A DNA stretch of 64,000 nucleotides from JBFFMO01 sp041390025 (GCA_041390025.1 JAWKQR010000013.1:1-64000); one strand, 5' to 3'. Shown: positions 1 to 8,984, numbered from the stretch's first letter. Program-made: numbers and translations. Notes: generated by a model from the letters alone, not told the origin.

Positions 1-1
1 A

Positions 2-1045
2 ACATACTTCAAGACCGACGAAGGCATCGTTCGGGCTGTGGATGGCGTGTCCTACCATGTCATGCCCGGTGAGTCCGTGGGCGTGGTCGGTGAGTCGGGT
101 TCAGGCAAATCGGTCACACAGATTACGATTCTAGGCCTGATTCCGCAGCCTCCGGGCTTCGTGCCGGGCGGACAGATTCTTTTCAAAGGCGAGGACCTGC
201 TCAAAAAGTCGAAGGACGAGCTGCGCAAGATTCGCGGCAACCGCATCTCGATGATTTGGCAAGACCCCATGACAAGCCTCAACCCGTTCTTAAGGGTCAG
301 TCGGCAGCTCATTGAACCCCTTCAGGTCCACCAAGGACTCAACCGTGATGACGCGCGCGCTCAAGCGATAAAAATGCTCGAGCGTGTAGGCATTCCCGGG
401 CCAGCTGAACGATTTGACCAATATCCGCATCAGTTCTCAGGCGGCATGCGGCAGCGCGTGATGATCGCCATGGCGTTGCTGTGTAAACCCGAGCTGCTGA
501 TCGCCGATGAACCGACCACGGCGCTTGACGTCACCATCCAAGCCCAGATCTTGGAGCTGATGAAAGAGCTCCGCCGCGACCTCGGAACGGGGTTGATCCT
601 CATCACCCATGACCTTGGGGTGGTTGCGGGTATGGCGGACAGAATCGTCGTCATGTACGCCGGCCGCGTGGTGGAGTCGGCCCCGTCGAAGCAGCTCTTT
701 GAACGCCCAGCACATCCTTACACGGTAGGTTTGTTAAAGAGCGTCCCGCGCTTGGATCGCGGCCGAGCCGACCGACTGATTCCGATTGACGGGCGCCCCC
801 CAAACGTCGCGAAACCCATTCCTGGGTGCGCGTTCGCGCCACGTTGCTCGTGGGCGACGAACCAGTGCCATACGCAATGGCCACCCGCCATAGAGCCTGA
901 GCCTGGACGAATCGTGCACTGCTGGAGGGGCAAGGAAGTATTCGAAGCGGCACTTGGGACACACGCGACCGCGGAACGGGTTGAGGCCGCCGAGCGCGCT
1001 GCTCGCCAGGCCCCTGAGCCCAAGCAGGAGGCAGCCAATGACTGA
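2..1045 (+). CDS. oppD: Oligopeptide/dipeptide ABC importer ATPase, OppD/DppD-like (5' partial)
   Basis: ATP-hydrolysing subunit of a peptide-type ABC importer, acting at the inner membrane with the OppF-like partner that follows. The frame is open at the left edge (codon phase from base 2), so the N-terminus is missing. Walker A GESGSGKS is about 30 residues in, the signature is FSGGMRQR and Walker B is LLIADEPTTALD. The C-terminal oligopeptide-transporter domain carries the Cys cluster usual in OppD/DppD (CAFAPRC, then NQC and HCW). Its TGA overlaps the next gene's ATG (ATGACTGA), indicating translational coupling. The binding protein and permeases lie outside the window, so the substrate (oligopeptide, dipeptide or nickel) cannot be assigned. 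Confidence 0.92.
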   Translation, partial: TYFKTDEGIVRAVDGVSYHVMPGESVGVVGESGSGKSVTQITILGLIPQPPGFVPGGQILFKGEDLLKKSKDELRKIRGNRISMIWQDPMTSLNPFLRVSRQLIEPLQVHQGLNRDDARAQAIKMLERVGIPGPAERFDQYPHQFSGGMRQRVMIAMALLCKPELLIADEPTTALDVTIQAQILELMKELRRDLGTGLILITHDLGVVAGMADRIVVMYAGRVVESAPSKQLFERPAHPYTVGLLKSVPRLDRGRADRLIPIDGRPPNVAKPIPGCAFAPRCSWATNQCHTQWPPAIEPEPGRIVHCWRGKEVFEAALGTHATAERVEAAERAARQAPEPKQEAAND

Positions 1046-2115
1046 CACGCTGCTTGAGATACGCGACCTGAAGATGCACTTCCCGATTTATCGGGGAGCG
1101 TTTATCCGAAAAAGAGGTTAACCGCGTCAAAGCTGTCGATGGTTTGAATTTCGACATCATCAAGGGCGAAACGCTGGGGCTGGTTGGCGAGTCCGGCTGC
1201 GGAAAGTCCACGACAGGTCGGGCGATTATTCAGCTGTATCACCCCACCGCCGGCAGTGTGAAGTTCAAGGGCAACGACCTGACGAAACTCGATAAGAGAA
1301 CCATGCACGGGTTTCGTAAAGACCTGCAAATGATCTTTCAGGACCCTTACGCTTCGCTGAACCCGCGCATGACCGTGGGGGATATCATCGGTGAGCCGCT
1401 GCGCGTGCACAGCACACTGAGCGGCAACGACCTGATGAAAAAGACCCAAGAACTTATGGACATCGTCGGGCTCGACCCACGTTTTGTACGTCGTTATCCG
1501 CATGAATTCTCGGGAGGACAGCGCCAGCGCATCGGCATCGCGCGGGCCCTTGCCACAAACCCAAGCTTTATCGTGTGTGACGAACCCATTAGCGCGCTCG
1601 ACGTCTCCATCCAAGCTCAGGTCATCAATCTGCTCGAAGACCTGCAGAATGAGTTCGGGCTCACGTACCTGTTTATCGCCCACGACCTAGCGGCCGTGCG
1701 CCAGATTTCCACCCGAATCGCCGTCATGTATCTGGGCAAGATGGTCGAACTCACGGACGGTGCGCGCCTCTACGAACGCCCGATGCACCCCTACACACAA
1801 GCCCTTATCTCGGCCGTCCCCATTCCCGACCCCGAAGTCGAGGAAAGTCGCGAACGCATTGTGTTGACTGGAGATGTCCCAAGCCCTCTCAGCCCCCCAA
1901 CGGGTTGTGTGTTCCACACGCGGTGCCCATTTGCCTTCGAGAAATGCCGCCAGGAAGTTCCAGAGTTTCAGGAGGCTGAGCCCGGACACTTCGTGGCCTG
2001 TCACCTCGTGGACGAGCCCAAACGCCGCTTTGATGCGGCGAACACCGAGACCGCCGAGCAAAAGCAAGCGGCGGAGTCTGCAATGCGCAAGGGATGGGGC
2101 GCGGACAAGGCTTAA
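1038..2115 (+). CDS. oppF: Oligopeptide/dipeptide ABC importer ATPase, OppF/DppF-like (one frameshift)
   Basis: Second ATPase of the peptide importer, coupled to the OppD-like gene. From ATG 1038 it reads MTDTLLEIRDLKMHF and then hits a stop. Removing one A from the A5 run at 1109-1113 restores RKEVNRVKAVDG and the rest of the gene, so this is a single +1 homopolymer indel, most likely a sequence error. Walker A is GESGCGKST, the signature is FSGGQRQR, Walker B is FIVCDEPISALD, and the C-terminal domain has the Cys motif CVFHTRCPFAFEKC. The downstream 323 codons from 1144 are intact. The stop overlaps the stop of the convergent ABC ATPase gene. Confidence 0.88.
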
Positions 2116-2843
2116 CCCGCGACCTCCATCTTCCCGGCAAGCCGCAGGTAAGTGTGTGTGAGGTCCTCGTCGGACGGGTAGAGCGTCTTGATGTTGTCCA
2201 TCGGTTCGTCCAGGACCTTCTCGCCGCCCACGAGCATGATGATGCGCGTGCACACACGCTCCAACATGTCCAAGATATGGCTACTCAGCAGCACCGCGCC
2301 ACCAGCCTCGCGGTGAGCTTCCAACCGCTGTCGAATTCTAAACGTGGATTCGGGGTCGAGGCCGACGAAACTCTCGTCCAAGATCAACAATGGCGGAGCG
2401 CCCACAAGGGCAGCCGCGATCGCGAGCTTGCGTTCCATTCCCCCTGAGTACTCTTTGACGACGCGGTGCCGCGCGGTGGTCAGCTCGGTCAACGCCAGCA
2501 GGTCCTCGATTTCGGCGTCGTTTGGGCTGCCGCGGAGCTCCGATACGAAACGCAGATACTCTTCACCCGTCAGGTAGCCGTGCATATCGAGGTCTTGCGG
2601 GACAAAGCCGATGTGTCTTCGGGCCTCCACGGTGGACTGCGCCACGTCGATGCCATGCACCTTTACCTGACCCGCGCTCGCGGCAATGCGGCCGACGGTG
2701 CAATTCATCAGCGTCGACTTCCCGGCACCGTTGGGGCCGATCAGCCCAACAAACTCGCCGGGTTCGATCTCAAACGAGACATCACGAAGCGCTTGGATTT
2801 TTCGGTACGACTTCGACAGGTCAGAAACACACAATACGCTCAT
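2112..2843 (-). CDS. ABC exporter ATP-binding protein (ABC-2 type, CcmA/NatA-like)
   Basis: 243-residue single nucleotide-binding domain, probably energising the membrane protein encoded just upstream. Walker A GPNGAGKS is at residues 36-43, the signature is EYSGGMERK, Walker B is LLILDESFVGLD and the switch His sits in SSHIL. The DLDMHGYLTGEEYLRF stretch is typical of ABC-2 exporters. Start chosen at ATG 2843, because its ATGA overlaps the permease stop; the upstream open frame lacks family similarity. It is the third gene of a coupled purM-permease-ATPase unit. Substrate unknown. Confidence 0.88.
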   Translation of the reverse strand: MSVLCVSDLSKSYRKIQALRDVSFEIEPGEFVGLIGPNGAGKSTLMNCTVGRIAASAGQVKVHGIDVAQSTVEARRHIGFVPQDLDMHGYLTGEEYLRFVSELRGSPNDAEIEDLLALTELTTARHRVVKEYSGGMERKLAIAAALVGAPPLLILDESFVGLDPESTFRIRQRLEAHREAGGAVLLSSHILDMLERVCTRIIMLVGGEKVLDEPMDNIKTLYPSDEDLTHTYLRLAGKMEVAG

Positions 2844-4297
2844 GGACGGTCCAACATTATGGCGTGGGTCGAAACGGCGCGGGCCGCGAGGATGCCAAGA
2901 CTCAACACCGCGCCGACGAAGGTTGCCGCAGCAAGCGACCAGACCGCGACGGCGCCGATCAACACTGCAATCACTGCCGCGCCAAGTACAGGCGGGCGTG
3001 GCGTTGACAAGAGCGTGAGCGCGTAGGCGCCATGGATGGCGAGCGGTCCAAACACAGCCCCGAGAAGCCATGGGGTGAACCGGCCTTGGTAGGCGGAGGC
3101 CGCGGTGATGAATACGGCGTAGGGTACCGCACGGACTAAAATCGTCGCGGCGCCATACGAAACCAGCGCGAGCGCGTCGTCGCGTCTTGTCAGCGGCAGG
3201 ACACTTCCGTTTTGGCGACCCAACACTTTTGCCTCAGCGCGCTTCCACGGCCCCACCATCGTGACGATGACCGTCGGAGCAATCCAGAAAGGGACCTCGC
3301 TGTCGAGCATCCACACCGCTGCAATCGCGCAACCCGCGTAAAGCACATTTTGCACGCTGTTGGCCACAAGATCGTATCGAGTCTGTTGAATCCACGTCCG
3401 TCGTGTCGCCAGTTTGGCGCCCAGACCCGGCAGCCACCCTTCAATCCACAAGGGCCGCCACGACGTCGATTGGTAGGTTACGTCGGTGGTAAATCCGACC
3501 GTGTCCGCTTCACGGAACCACGCCGCCACCAAATGGTAACGCGAACAGGCTTTCATCGCCGTCCACAACCCAGCGAGGCTGAGTCCGCCGGTTAGGCCAA
3601 GCCCAACCCAAAAAGCGCGCGTAATGGCGCCGGACTTGAGCACCTCGCCCAGCGCGAGCTGGGTCAAGATGAGCGCGACCAGCGACCCGGCGAGCGCGGC
3701 GCCGGGCGCATAGATGAACGCGCCTCCGCTTCCCCCATACGCATCGCCGCCCACGCGGGCGTCGGGATGTCCGTACTCATTGCCAAACCACATCACGATG
3801 CCCATTGTAAGGCACGAGGACGCCACGAGGCCGCAGATCAGCAAGACCGAACACAGAAGGAAGACCAGCGGATGAGCAAGCGCGAGGGGAGCGAAAAAAC
3901 ACGCCCCGACAGCCCCCATGGCCGCGCCCTCCACGATGGCCGTGATGGCCCGTTCGGCAAACAGCGCGCGGGTGGGAACCGGAAGCAACGAAAGCGAGAC
4001 GATGTCCGCTCGCCGGAACAACAACTCCATGACCCGAAAGCACTGGACCGCGCAAAGCAACGCCGCGCCCCAAAAGGCCATCTCTAACGCGCGTTGCCCC
4101 GGAAGCCGAGTTTGCTCGCCGATTTCCGGGACCCAGCGAGGTGTGGCGTCCGCCATCATCGTTTCGGTGGCCAGATAGCCTGCGCCGCCCAACAAAACGG
4201 CGAGCACGACCGCAAACGCCAAAATTTCAATGCCGGCACGCTTTCCCGACGCGTGTCGAAACGAGGTCAGCCGATACTTGAGCAACACAGAGGTCAT
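2840..4297 (-). CDS. Polytopic membrane protein, likely ABC exporter permease
   Basis: 485-residue integral membrane protein with many hydrophobic segments, for example AVVLAVLLGGAGYLA near the N-terminus, LGAVGACFFAPLALAHPLVFL, and two to three helices in the last 120 residues. No soluble domain is recognised. It overlaps by 4 bp both purM upstream and the ABC ATPase downstream, so it is most simply the permease of that ATPase. The family is not recognised beyond general resemblance to ABC-2-like permeases of about 500 residues, and the cargo is unknown. Confidence 0.72.
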   Translation of the reverse strand: MTSVLLKYRLTSFRHASGKRAGIEILAFAVVLAVLLGGAGYLATETMMADATPRWVPEIGEQTRLPGQRALEMAFWGAALLCAVQCFRVMELLFRRADIVSLSLLPVPTRALFAERAITAIVEGAAMGAVGACFFAPLALAHPLVFLLCSVLLICGLVASSCLTMGIVMWFGNEYGHPDARVGGDAYGGSGGAFIYAPGAALAGSLVALILTQLALGEVLKSGAITRAFWVGLGLTGGLSLAGLWTAMKACSRYHLVAAWFREADTVGFTTDVTYQSTSWRPLWIEGWLPGLGAKLATRRTWIQQTRYDLVANSVQNVLYAGCAIAAVWMLDSEVPFWIAPTVIVTMVGPWKRAEAKVLGRQNGSVLPLTRRDDALALVSYGAATILVRAVPYAVFITAASAYQGRFTPWLLGAVFGPLAIHGAYALTLLSTPRPPVLGAAVIAVLIGAVAVWSLAAATFVGAVLSLGILAARAVSTHAIMLDRP

Positions 4298-5322
4298 TGG
4301 ATCGTGATCCCCGGACTCTGCGAAACGACACCCATTTCGGCGGCTTCATATCCGGCATCCTGCAACGACGTGAGTGTGGCGTGGACGTGATCGGGTGGCA
4401 CCACAAACACCATACCGATGCCCATGTTAAACACATGGTAGGCCTCCTCTGCCGAGATGCGGCCTTGGTCGAGGACCAGTTGCACGACGTCAGGGACCTG
4501 CCAGCGGTCCTTCCACACGGTGGCACCTAGGTTAGGGGGGAGGCAGCGAGGGATATTCTCGTGGAAGCCACCGCCGGTGATGTGCGCCGCGGCAACGACA
4601 TGGGGACAATGTTCGACGGCACGCACATACAGCCGAGTGGGGCGCAACAGCGCCTCGCCCAACGTGGTCGTCAGACCGTGAGTCGCGTTTAGATCGAGCG
4701 CGGCGTTGGTGATAATCCGCCGCACAAGGCTATAGCCGTTGCTGTGAAAACCCGTGCTCGCGATCCCGATCAATGCGTCTCCGGCGTTGACACGCTGTGC
4801 TCCCAACATTTTGTCGCGATCCACGATGCCAACACAAAACCCTGCGACGTCATACTCCTTCGGGGCGAAGAATCCCGGCATTTCGGCCGTTTCACCGCCG
4901 ATAAGTGCGCAACCCACTTCGGCGCAGGCTCGGGCGATTCCACCAACGATATCTGCGGCTTGTGACGGGTCGAGCTTGCCGGTCGCCAGGTAGTCGAGAA
5001 AAAACAACGGGCGCGCGCCGGTCACGGCGATGTCATTGACACACATGGCCACACAGTCAATTCCGATGGTGTCGTGGCGGTCGAGCTCAAACGCGAGCTT
5101 GAGCTTGGTTCCCACGCCGTCAGTTCCCGACACCAACACAGGATCCTGCAACGACACGCCCGCGTCCTTGAGCGAAAAAAGCCCACCAAAGCCCCCCACA
5201 TCGGACAGCACGCCGGGGATGCGCGTGGTCTTGACCAGTGACTTGTAGTGGTCGACGGCTGCGTCGGCCGCGCCAAGGTCCACTCCAGCCTCGGCATAGC
5301 TTTTTGAACGGGGGTCTTCCAT
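4294..5322 (-). CDS. purM: Phosphoribosylformylglycinamidine cyclo-ligase (AIR synthetase)
   Basis: Catalyses ATP-dependent closure of FGAM to aminoimidazole ribonucleotide, step 5 of de novo purine synthesis, in the cytoplasm. The protein is 342 residues, usual for PurM. It contains the PurM/SelD-family motifs VSGTDGVGTKLKLA, MCVNDIAVTGARPLFFLDY, GGETAEMPGFF, STGFHSNGYSLVR and HITGGGFHENIPR. ATG 5322 was chosen because a GAGGAG ribosome site precedes it and MEDPRSKSYAEAGVD matches the usual start; the longer frame to 5463 has no support. Its TGA overlaps the permease ATG, so an unrelated ABC exporter appears translationally coupled to it. Confidence 0.96.
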   Translation of the reverse strand: MEDPRSKSYAEAGVDLGAADAAVDHYKSLVKTTRIPGVLSDVGGFGGLFSLKDAGVSLQDPVLVSGTDGVGTKLKLAFELDRHDTIGIDCVAMCVNDIAVTGARPLFFLDYLATGKLDPSQAADIVGGIARACAEVGCALIGGETAEMPGFFAPKEYDVAGFCVGIVDRDKMLGAQRVNAGDALIGIASTGFHSNGYSLVRRIITNAALDLNATHGLTTTLGEALLRPTRLYVRAVEHCPHVVAAAHITGGGFHENIPRCLPPNLGATVWKDRWQVPDVVQLVLDQGRISAEEAYHVFNMGIGMVFVVPPDHVHATLTSLQDAGYEAAEMGVVSQSPGITIQ

Positions 5323-5394
5323 CGGGCTCCTCGCCTTGTGTCGCGCGGTGCGCATGGCTAGTATGCCGCGCGACGCTAGCGAAAAGGTGCAAGG

Positions 5395-6171
5395 ATGTCG
5401 AGGCGAGCAGAAGGCCGAGTGGGCGCGGCAAACGGTGGGGTTTGGTGGCCTGACCGCACCCACCTAAAACGACCACCTGCTGTGACGATCGACGTCGTGA
5501 TCCCGGCGCTCAACGAGGAGTCCAGCTTGCCGCTTGTCCTCGCAGCCATCCCTACCGGATGGGTTCGGCGTGTGGTTGTGGTCGACAACGGCAGCACCGA
5601 TCGTACCGCAGCGGTAGCCCGTGAGATGGGCGCCGTTGTCGTGCGTGAGGACCAACGCGGATACGGTCAAGCGTGTCTGGCTGGGTTGAATGAGCTGGCG
5701 AAGGACCCGCCCGAGATTGTCGTGTTCATGGACGCCGACTTCTCGGACCATCCCAACGAACTTCCCCGTGTGGTCGAGCCCATCTTGGTGGGTGATGCCG
5801 AACTCGTGATCGGCAGCCGAACCATCGGATCGCGTCAACGGGGTGCGTTGATGCCGCAAGCCGTTGTGGGCAACAAACTCGCGTGCACTCTGGTGGAATT
5901 CCTCTACGACTACTACTTCACCGATCTCGGCCCATTTCGTGCCATCAAGTGGAGCGCGTTGTGCCAAATCGGCATGAGGGACAGGGATTTTGGCTGGACC
6001 GTCGAGATGCAGGTTAAGGCCGCCCGTAAGGGAGTTCCAGCCGTTGAAGTTCCCGTGAGTTATCGAAAGCGGGTCGGGGTTTCCAAGATCACGGGGACCG
6101 TCAAAGGCACCTTCCTCGCGGGTTACAAGATTCTCTACACAATCTTCGCGCAGTACGTGGACGAAGAATGA
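5395..6171 (+). CDS. Family 2 glycosyltransferase (dolichyl-phosphate mannosyltransferase-like)
   Basis: GT-A fold family 2 glycosyltransferase of 258 residues that probably transfers a sugar from a nucleotide sugar to a lipid or polysaccharide carrier. Visible motifs are VVIPALNEESSLP, VVVVDNGSTDRT, the metal-binding VVFMDADFSDHPNE, and the acceptor region DLGPFRAIKW with FGWTVEMQVKA. No C-terminal membrane helices are seen. ATG 5395 has an AAGGTG site; GTG 5482 would remove about 29 atypical N-terminal residues and is an alternative start. It overlaps the next transferase gene (ATGA), so the two form an operon. No arsenic-methylation gene is nearby although related pairs are named for arsenosugar synthesis. 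Confidence 0.85.
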   Translation: MSRRAEGRVGAANGGVWWPDRTHLKRPPAVTIDVVIPALNEESSLPLVLAAIPTGWVRRVVVVDNGSTDRTAAVAREMGAVVVREDQRGYGQACLAGLNELAKDPPEIVVFMDADFSDHPNELPRVVEPILVGDAELVIGSRTIGSRQRGALMPQAVVGNKLACTLVEFLYDYYFTDLGPFRAIKWSALCQIGMRDRDFGWTVEMQVKAARKGVPAVEVPVSYRKRVGVSKITGTVKGTFLAGYKILYTIFAQYVDEE

Positions 6172-6845
6172 CGCAGGTCGTGGTCTTTGCGAAATCGCCG
6201 ATTCCCGGCACCGTGAAGACGCGGTTGGCGGCCACGATTGGGTATGAGGCCGCGGCACGCGCCCACCAGGCATTCATCGCAGACACCGTCGCGATGATAG
6301 GCTCGCTGGACGTGCGTGGCGTGTTGGCATGGGCAGGGGACAAAGACCACGTAGGGTTCGATTGCGCCCGCCAAGCTGGGTTTGACTTTGTGGCGCAGCC
6401 TGAAGGGGACCTCGGCCAACGGATGTTCTCGTTGCTGCAAGATCGGCTCGAAATGGGTGGCCCGATCCTTTTTGTCGGCACGGATAGCCCAACCTTGCCC
6501 TCACAATGGATAGCCGATGCGGTGGCCAGCCTTGAGTCCAGCGATGTTGTGGTCGGCCCGTCATTTGATGGCGGCTATGTGCTGATTGGCCTCAACGCCC
6601 CACACCATGAGCCTTTCCGAGAAATCACGTGGAGTACGCCGCGTGTCTTCGCGGAAACGCTGGCGCGATGTCGAGATTCGGGTTTAGAATGCGCCGTGCT
6701 CCCATTTTGGTACGACGTGGACGATCTCAACGATCTGACATTTCTTCGATTCCATCTGGATGGGCTTTTGTGTCACACTTCCGGCTCATCATATTCAAAC
6801 ACACTTGAATTGATTCGCAGCCTTGAGGCCGAAGGCATCTTTTAG
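6168..6845 (+). CDS. TIGR04282/DUF2064-type glycosyltransferase
   Basis: 225-residue nucleotidyltransferase-like GT-A protein. It begins VVFAKSPIPGTVKTRLA, the hallmark start of the TIGR04282 family (often labelled arsenosugar biosynthesis glycosyltransferase), followed by EGDLGQRMF, FVGTDSPTLPSQW, GPSFDGGYVLIGL and WYDVDDLNDL, all family motifs. The ATG overlaps the previous gene's TGA by 4 bp. The pairing of a family 2 enzyme with a TIGR04282 protein is common. The substrate cannot be read from sequence, and cofactor-nucleotidyl-transfer activity (CofC-like fold) cannot be excluded. Confidence 0.85.
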   Translation: MTQVVVFAKSPIPGTVKTRLAATIGYEAAARAHQAFIADTVAMIGSLDVRGVLAWAGDKDHVGFDCARQAGFDFVAQPEGDLGQRMFSLLQDRLEMGGPILFVGTDSPTLPSQWIADAVASLESSDVVVGPSFDGGYVLIGLNAPHHEPFREITWSTPRVFAETLARCRDSGLECAVLPFWYDVDDLNDLTFLRFHLDGLLCHTSGSSYSNTLELIRSLEAEGIF

Positions 6846-6865
6846 GGTCCATAGCGAGGTTCGAC

Positions 6866-7504
6866 TTGGCGACGAAAGCGAAGGAAGAAAAGGGCGTCAC
6901 GCAATGTCCAGCCGGTACCATCCTCTTTAGGGAAGGAGAGACCGGCAACAAGATGTACGTGATCAAGTCGGGACGTGTGCGGATGACAAAGCGGGTCCAC
7001 GACACCGAGATCGTCATCGAAGAACTCACCGCTGGCGATTTCTGCGGAGAGATTGCGCTCCTGAGTGAGCAGGCCCGTCCGACGACCGCGACGGTGACGC
7101 ACGAGGCCACCGTCATTCAAATCGACGCGGCGCAGTTCGAGAACATGCTGCGCAGCAACGCGGATATCTCGATTCGAATGATGAAGAAGATGGCGAAACG
7201 GCTCACGGAAGCGCAGTTTCGAATCTCCAACTTCGCGCTGCGCAAAACAAAAGCGCGGATGTTGCACCAGCTCCGCGCCGAGTGGATACGCGCGGCAGGC
7301 AAACCCACGCCGATTCCAGACAACCTCCCAGATGTCCTGGGCATTGAGTTTGGTGAGATGAAAAAACTGCTCGCCGAGCTTGTTCGCGACGACATTATCA
7401 GCCTCGATAAGCGCGGGTTGATGGCCGTCGTCGACGAACCCGCGATGGAGCGTTACATTCGTTACCTAGAGCTCGCGGACCACTTTGAGTACCGAAACGC
7501 CTGA
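6866..7504 (+). CDS. Crp/Fnr-family transcriptional regulator
   Basis: 212-residue regulator. The N-terminal cyclic-nucleotide-binding fold (about residues 12-120) shows GTILFREGETGNKMYVIKSG and GDFCGEIALLSEQARPTTATV; the latter resembles the phosphate-binding cassette, with E and R in the cNMP-contacting positions. The C-terminal part (about 150-190, LPDVLGIEFGEMKKLLAELV then DDIISLDKRGLMAVVD) fits a Crp winged helix. No Fnr-type Cys set is seen. Start TTG 6866 lies 20 bp after the previous gene. The 3' end overlaps folC by 20 bp, so it belongs to the same transcript. Target genes unknown. Confidence 0.87.
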   Translation: MATKAKEEKGVTQCPAGTILFREGETGNKMYVIKSGRVRMTKRVHDTEIVIEELTAGDFCGEIALLSEQARPTTATVTHEATVIQIDAAQFENMLRSNADISIRMMKKMAKRLTEAQFRISNFALRKTKARMLHQLRAEWIRAAGKPTPIPDNLPDVLGIEFGEMKKLLAELVRDDIISLDKRGLMAVVDEPAMERYIRYLELADHFEYRNA

Positions 7505-8750
7505 CCAGACGGCGTTCTGGAACGCCTTTTCCGCTCGGCTGTTTGACCAAAATCTCTTTGCCATCAAGTTAGGGCTCGACAACATCCGTCGGGCCCTTAC
7601 GCGTGATGGGCACCCGGAGTTGAGCGCGCCCGCGATTGTCGTCGGCGGCACAAACGGGAAGGGCACCACAGCCGCGCTGCTCTCCAACATATTGCAGGCG
7701 CATGGCTTGCGTGTGGGTTTCTCTTCGAGCCCGCATCTGCTTGAACTGCGTGAGCGTTTCAGGATCGATGGCGCCCCCGTCGACCGCGCCACCGTGATGC
7801 GGGTCGGTGGCGATGTCATGAATCGGTACGCGCAGCCCGACGGTGAGGTTGTCCTCACGTTCTTTGAACTCACAACCCTCATGGCCGCGCACATCTTCAA
7901 CGAGGCCGACGTAGACGTTGCTGTGTATGAGGTGGGTCTTGGAGGGCGCCTCGACGCTGTGAACGCCATCGAGCCCGCGGTGACCATCGTGACCACCATT
8001 GACCTCGACCACCAGGTTTACTTGGGTGATACCGTCGCAAAGATTGCTGCCGAAAAGGCGGCCCTCTTTCGCCCCGGCGTCGCATCGATTATCGGCCCGC
8101 AGGACCATCAGGACGCGCTTGATGTTCTCGTTGAGGCGGCACCGCACGCCGTTGTCGCCGGACGCGACTTTCCGGTCGACAACAGCACTCTTCGGCGCCG
8201 CCATCAGGGCACGGCCGTCGAGGCGGCACGCGCGTTCCTTGGGGATAAGTTTCGCGCGCAGTCGGCGCAGGCCGGGATCGCGCAAACGGTTTGGCCCGGG
8301 CGAATGCAACGTCTGGCCGTTGCCACGCCGGGCCTTGAGGGACCGTGGCTGGTGGATGCTGCGCACAACCCCGCTGGAGCCAGAAACCTTCACGCAGCGT
8401 TAGCGCGCGAAGAGGTGGGGGCGTTTGTGGTGTCAGCAGCCAAAGACAAGGATTTGTCAGGCTTGTTCGCGGATATCCCGCCCGACGTGCCAACCTACGG
8501 GGTCAAATTGCGCACCGAGCGCGGGGCGAGCCGCGAGGCTCTGCAAGGCGTGATACCGAGACTGCGGGGAACAGGAACGGCGTCCCTGATGCTTGAGGCT
8601 GCCCGTGCCGCCGCCGGCGACAAACTCATCGTGGTCTACGGGTCGCTCTATCTGTTGGGGGAGGTATTCGAGTGTTTTGGCCATAGTGCCGACGACATGC
8701 GCTCTACGTTGGGAACCCAATCAGGTCGATCTTCAGACTCCGAAGGGTAA
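7485..8750 (+). CDS. folC: Bifunctional folylpolyglutamate / dihydrofolate synthase
   Basis: Mur-ligase-family enzyme adding glutamate to dihydropteroate and/or folates; 421 residues, usual length. Seen: LFAIKLGLDNIRRAL at the N-terminus, the P-loop VVGGTNGKGTTAALLS, SSPHLLELRERFRIDG, VYEVGLGGRLDAVNAIEP, TTIDLDHQVYLGDTVAKIAAEKAALFR (split here only for description), and DAAHNPAGARNL in the C-terminal domain. The start is TTG 7485 inside the end of the upstream regulator gene. Its last 47 bp overlap the convergent sigma-1.1-like gene. Confidence 0.93.
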   Translation: MSTETPDQTAFWNAFSARLFDQNLFAIKLGLDNIRRALTRDGHPELSAPAIVVGGTNGKGTTAALLSNILQAHGLRVGFSSSPHLLELRERFRIDGAPVDRATVMRVGGDVMNRYAQPDGEVVLTFFELTTLMAAHIFNEADVDVAVYEVGLGGRLDAVNAIEPAVTIVTTIDLDHQVYLGDTVAKIAAEKAALFRPGVASIIGPQDHQDALDVLVEAAPHAVVAGRDFPVDNSTLRRRHQGTAVEAARAFLGDKFRAQSAQAGIAQTVWPGRMQRLAVATPGLEGPWLVDAAHNPAGARNLHAALAREEVGAFVVSAAKDKDLSGLFADIPPDVPTYGVKLRTERGASREALQGVIPRLRGTGTASLMLEAARAAAGDKLIVVYGSLYLLGEVFECFGHSADDMRSTLGTQSGRSSDSEG

Positions 8751-8919
8751 ACAACAGCACCTCAAGCTCGGTGTCCGAAATGTGTTCGGGCGGCAGAACA
8801 GCCTGAAGTTCCTCCCATGTCAGCTTTCCGCGCTCGACGCCGCGCTTGATAAGCTCACGCTTGTTGCCGTGAAAATCACTGATGTCAGGATAAGGCTCGA
8901 ACTCTTCTTCCGTTTCCAT
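8704..8919 (-). CDS. Free-standing sigma-70 region 1.1 domain protein
   Basis: 71-residue acidic protein starting METEEEFEPY. Residues about 19-67 match the region 1.1 signature of primary sigma factors: L-x-x-R-G then G-x-L-T-x-x-E-L then a conserved LP (KRELIKRGVERGKLTWEEL, AVLPP), followed by SDTELEVLLFTLRSLKIDL, equivalent to the last helices of region 1.1 in E. coli RpoD. No region 1.2-4 follows, so this is an isolated auto-inhibitory module. An AGGTGA ribosome site precedes ATG 8919. It is convergent with folC and overlaps its end by 47 bp. By analogy it could act on RNA polymerase or a sigma factor as a DNA mimic; that is inference. Confidence 0.8.
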   Translation of the reverse strand: METEEEFEPYPDISDFHGNKRELIKRGVERGKLTWEELQAVLPPEHISDTELEVLLFTLRSLKIDLIGFPT

Positions 8920-8984
8920 CGCTCACCTCGCTTCTCAGATGCGAAGGTAGGCACAGAAGTTTCAGCGACACGCCCCAAGGAACG

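Noticed and set aside
1105..1115. Programmed frameshifting at the A5 run in the OppF-like gene
   Set aside because: Similar breaks occur in about eighteen genes without slippery motifs or pseudoknots, so consensus error is simpler.
7569..8393. 274-codon open frame on the minus strand inside folC
   Set aside because: Fully antisense to a well-supported gene; no domain recognised; long antisense frames are expected in GC-rich codon usage.
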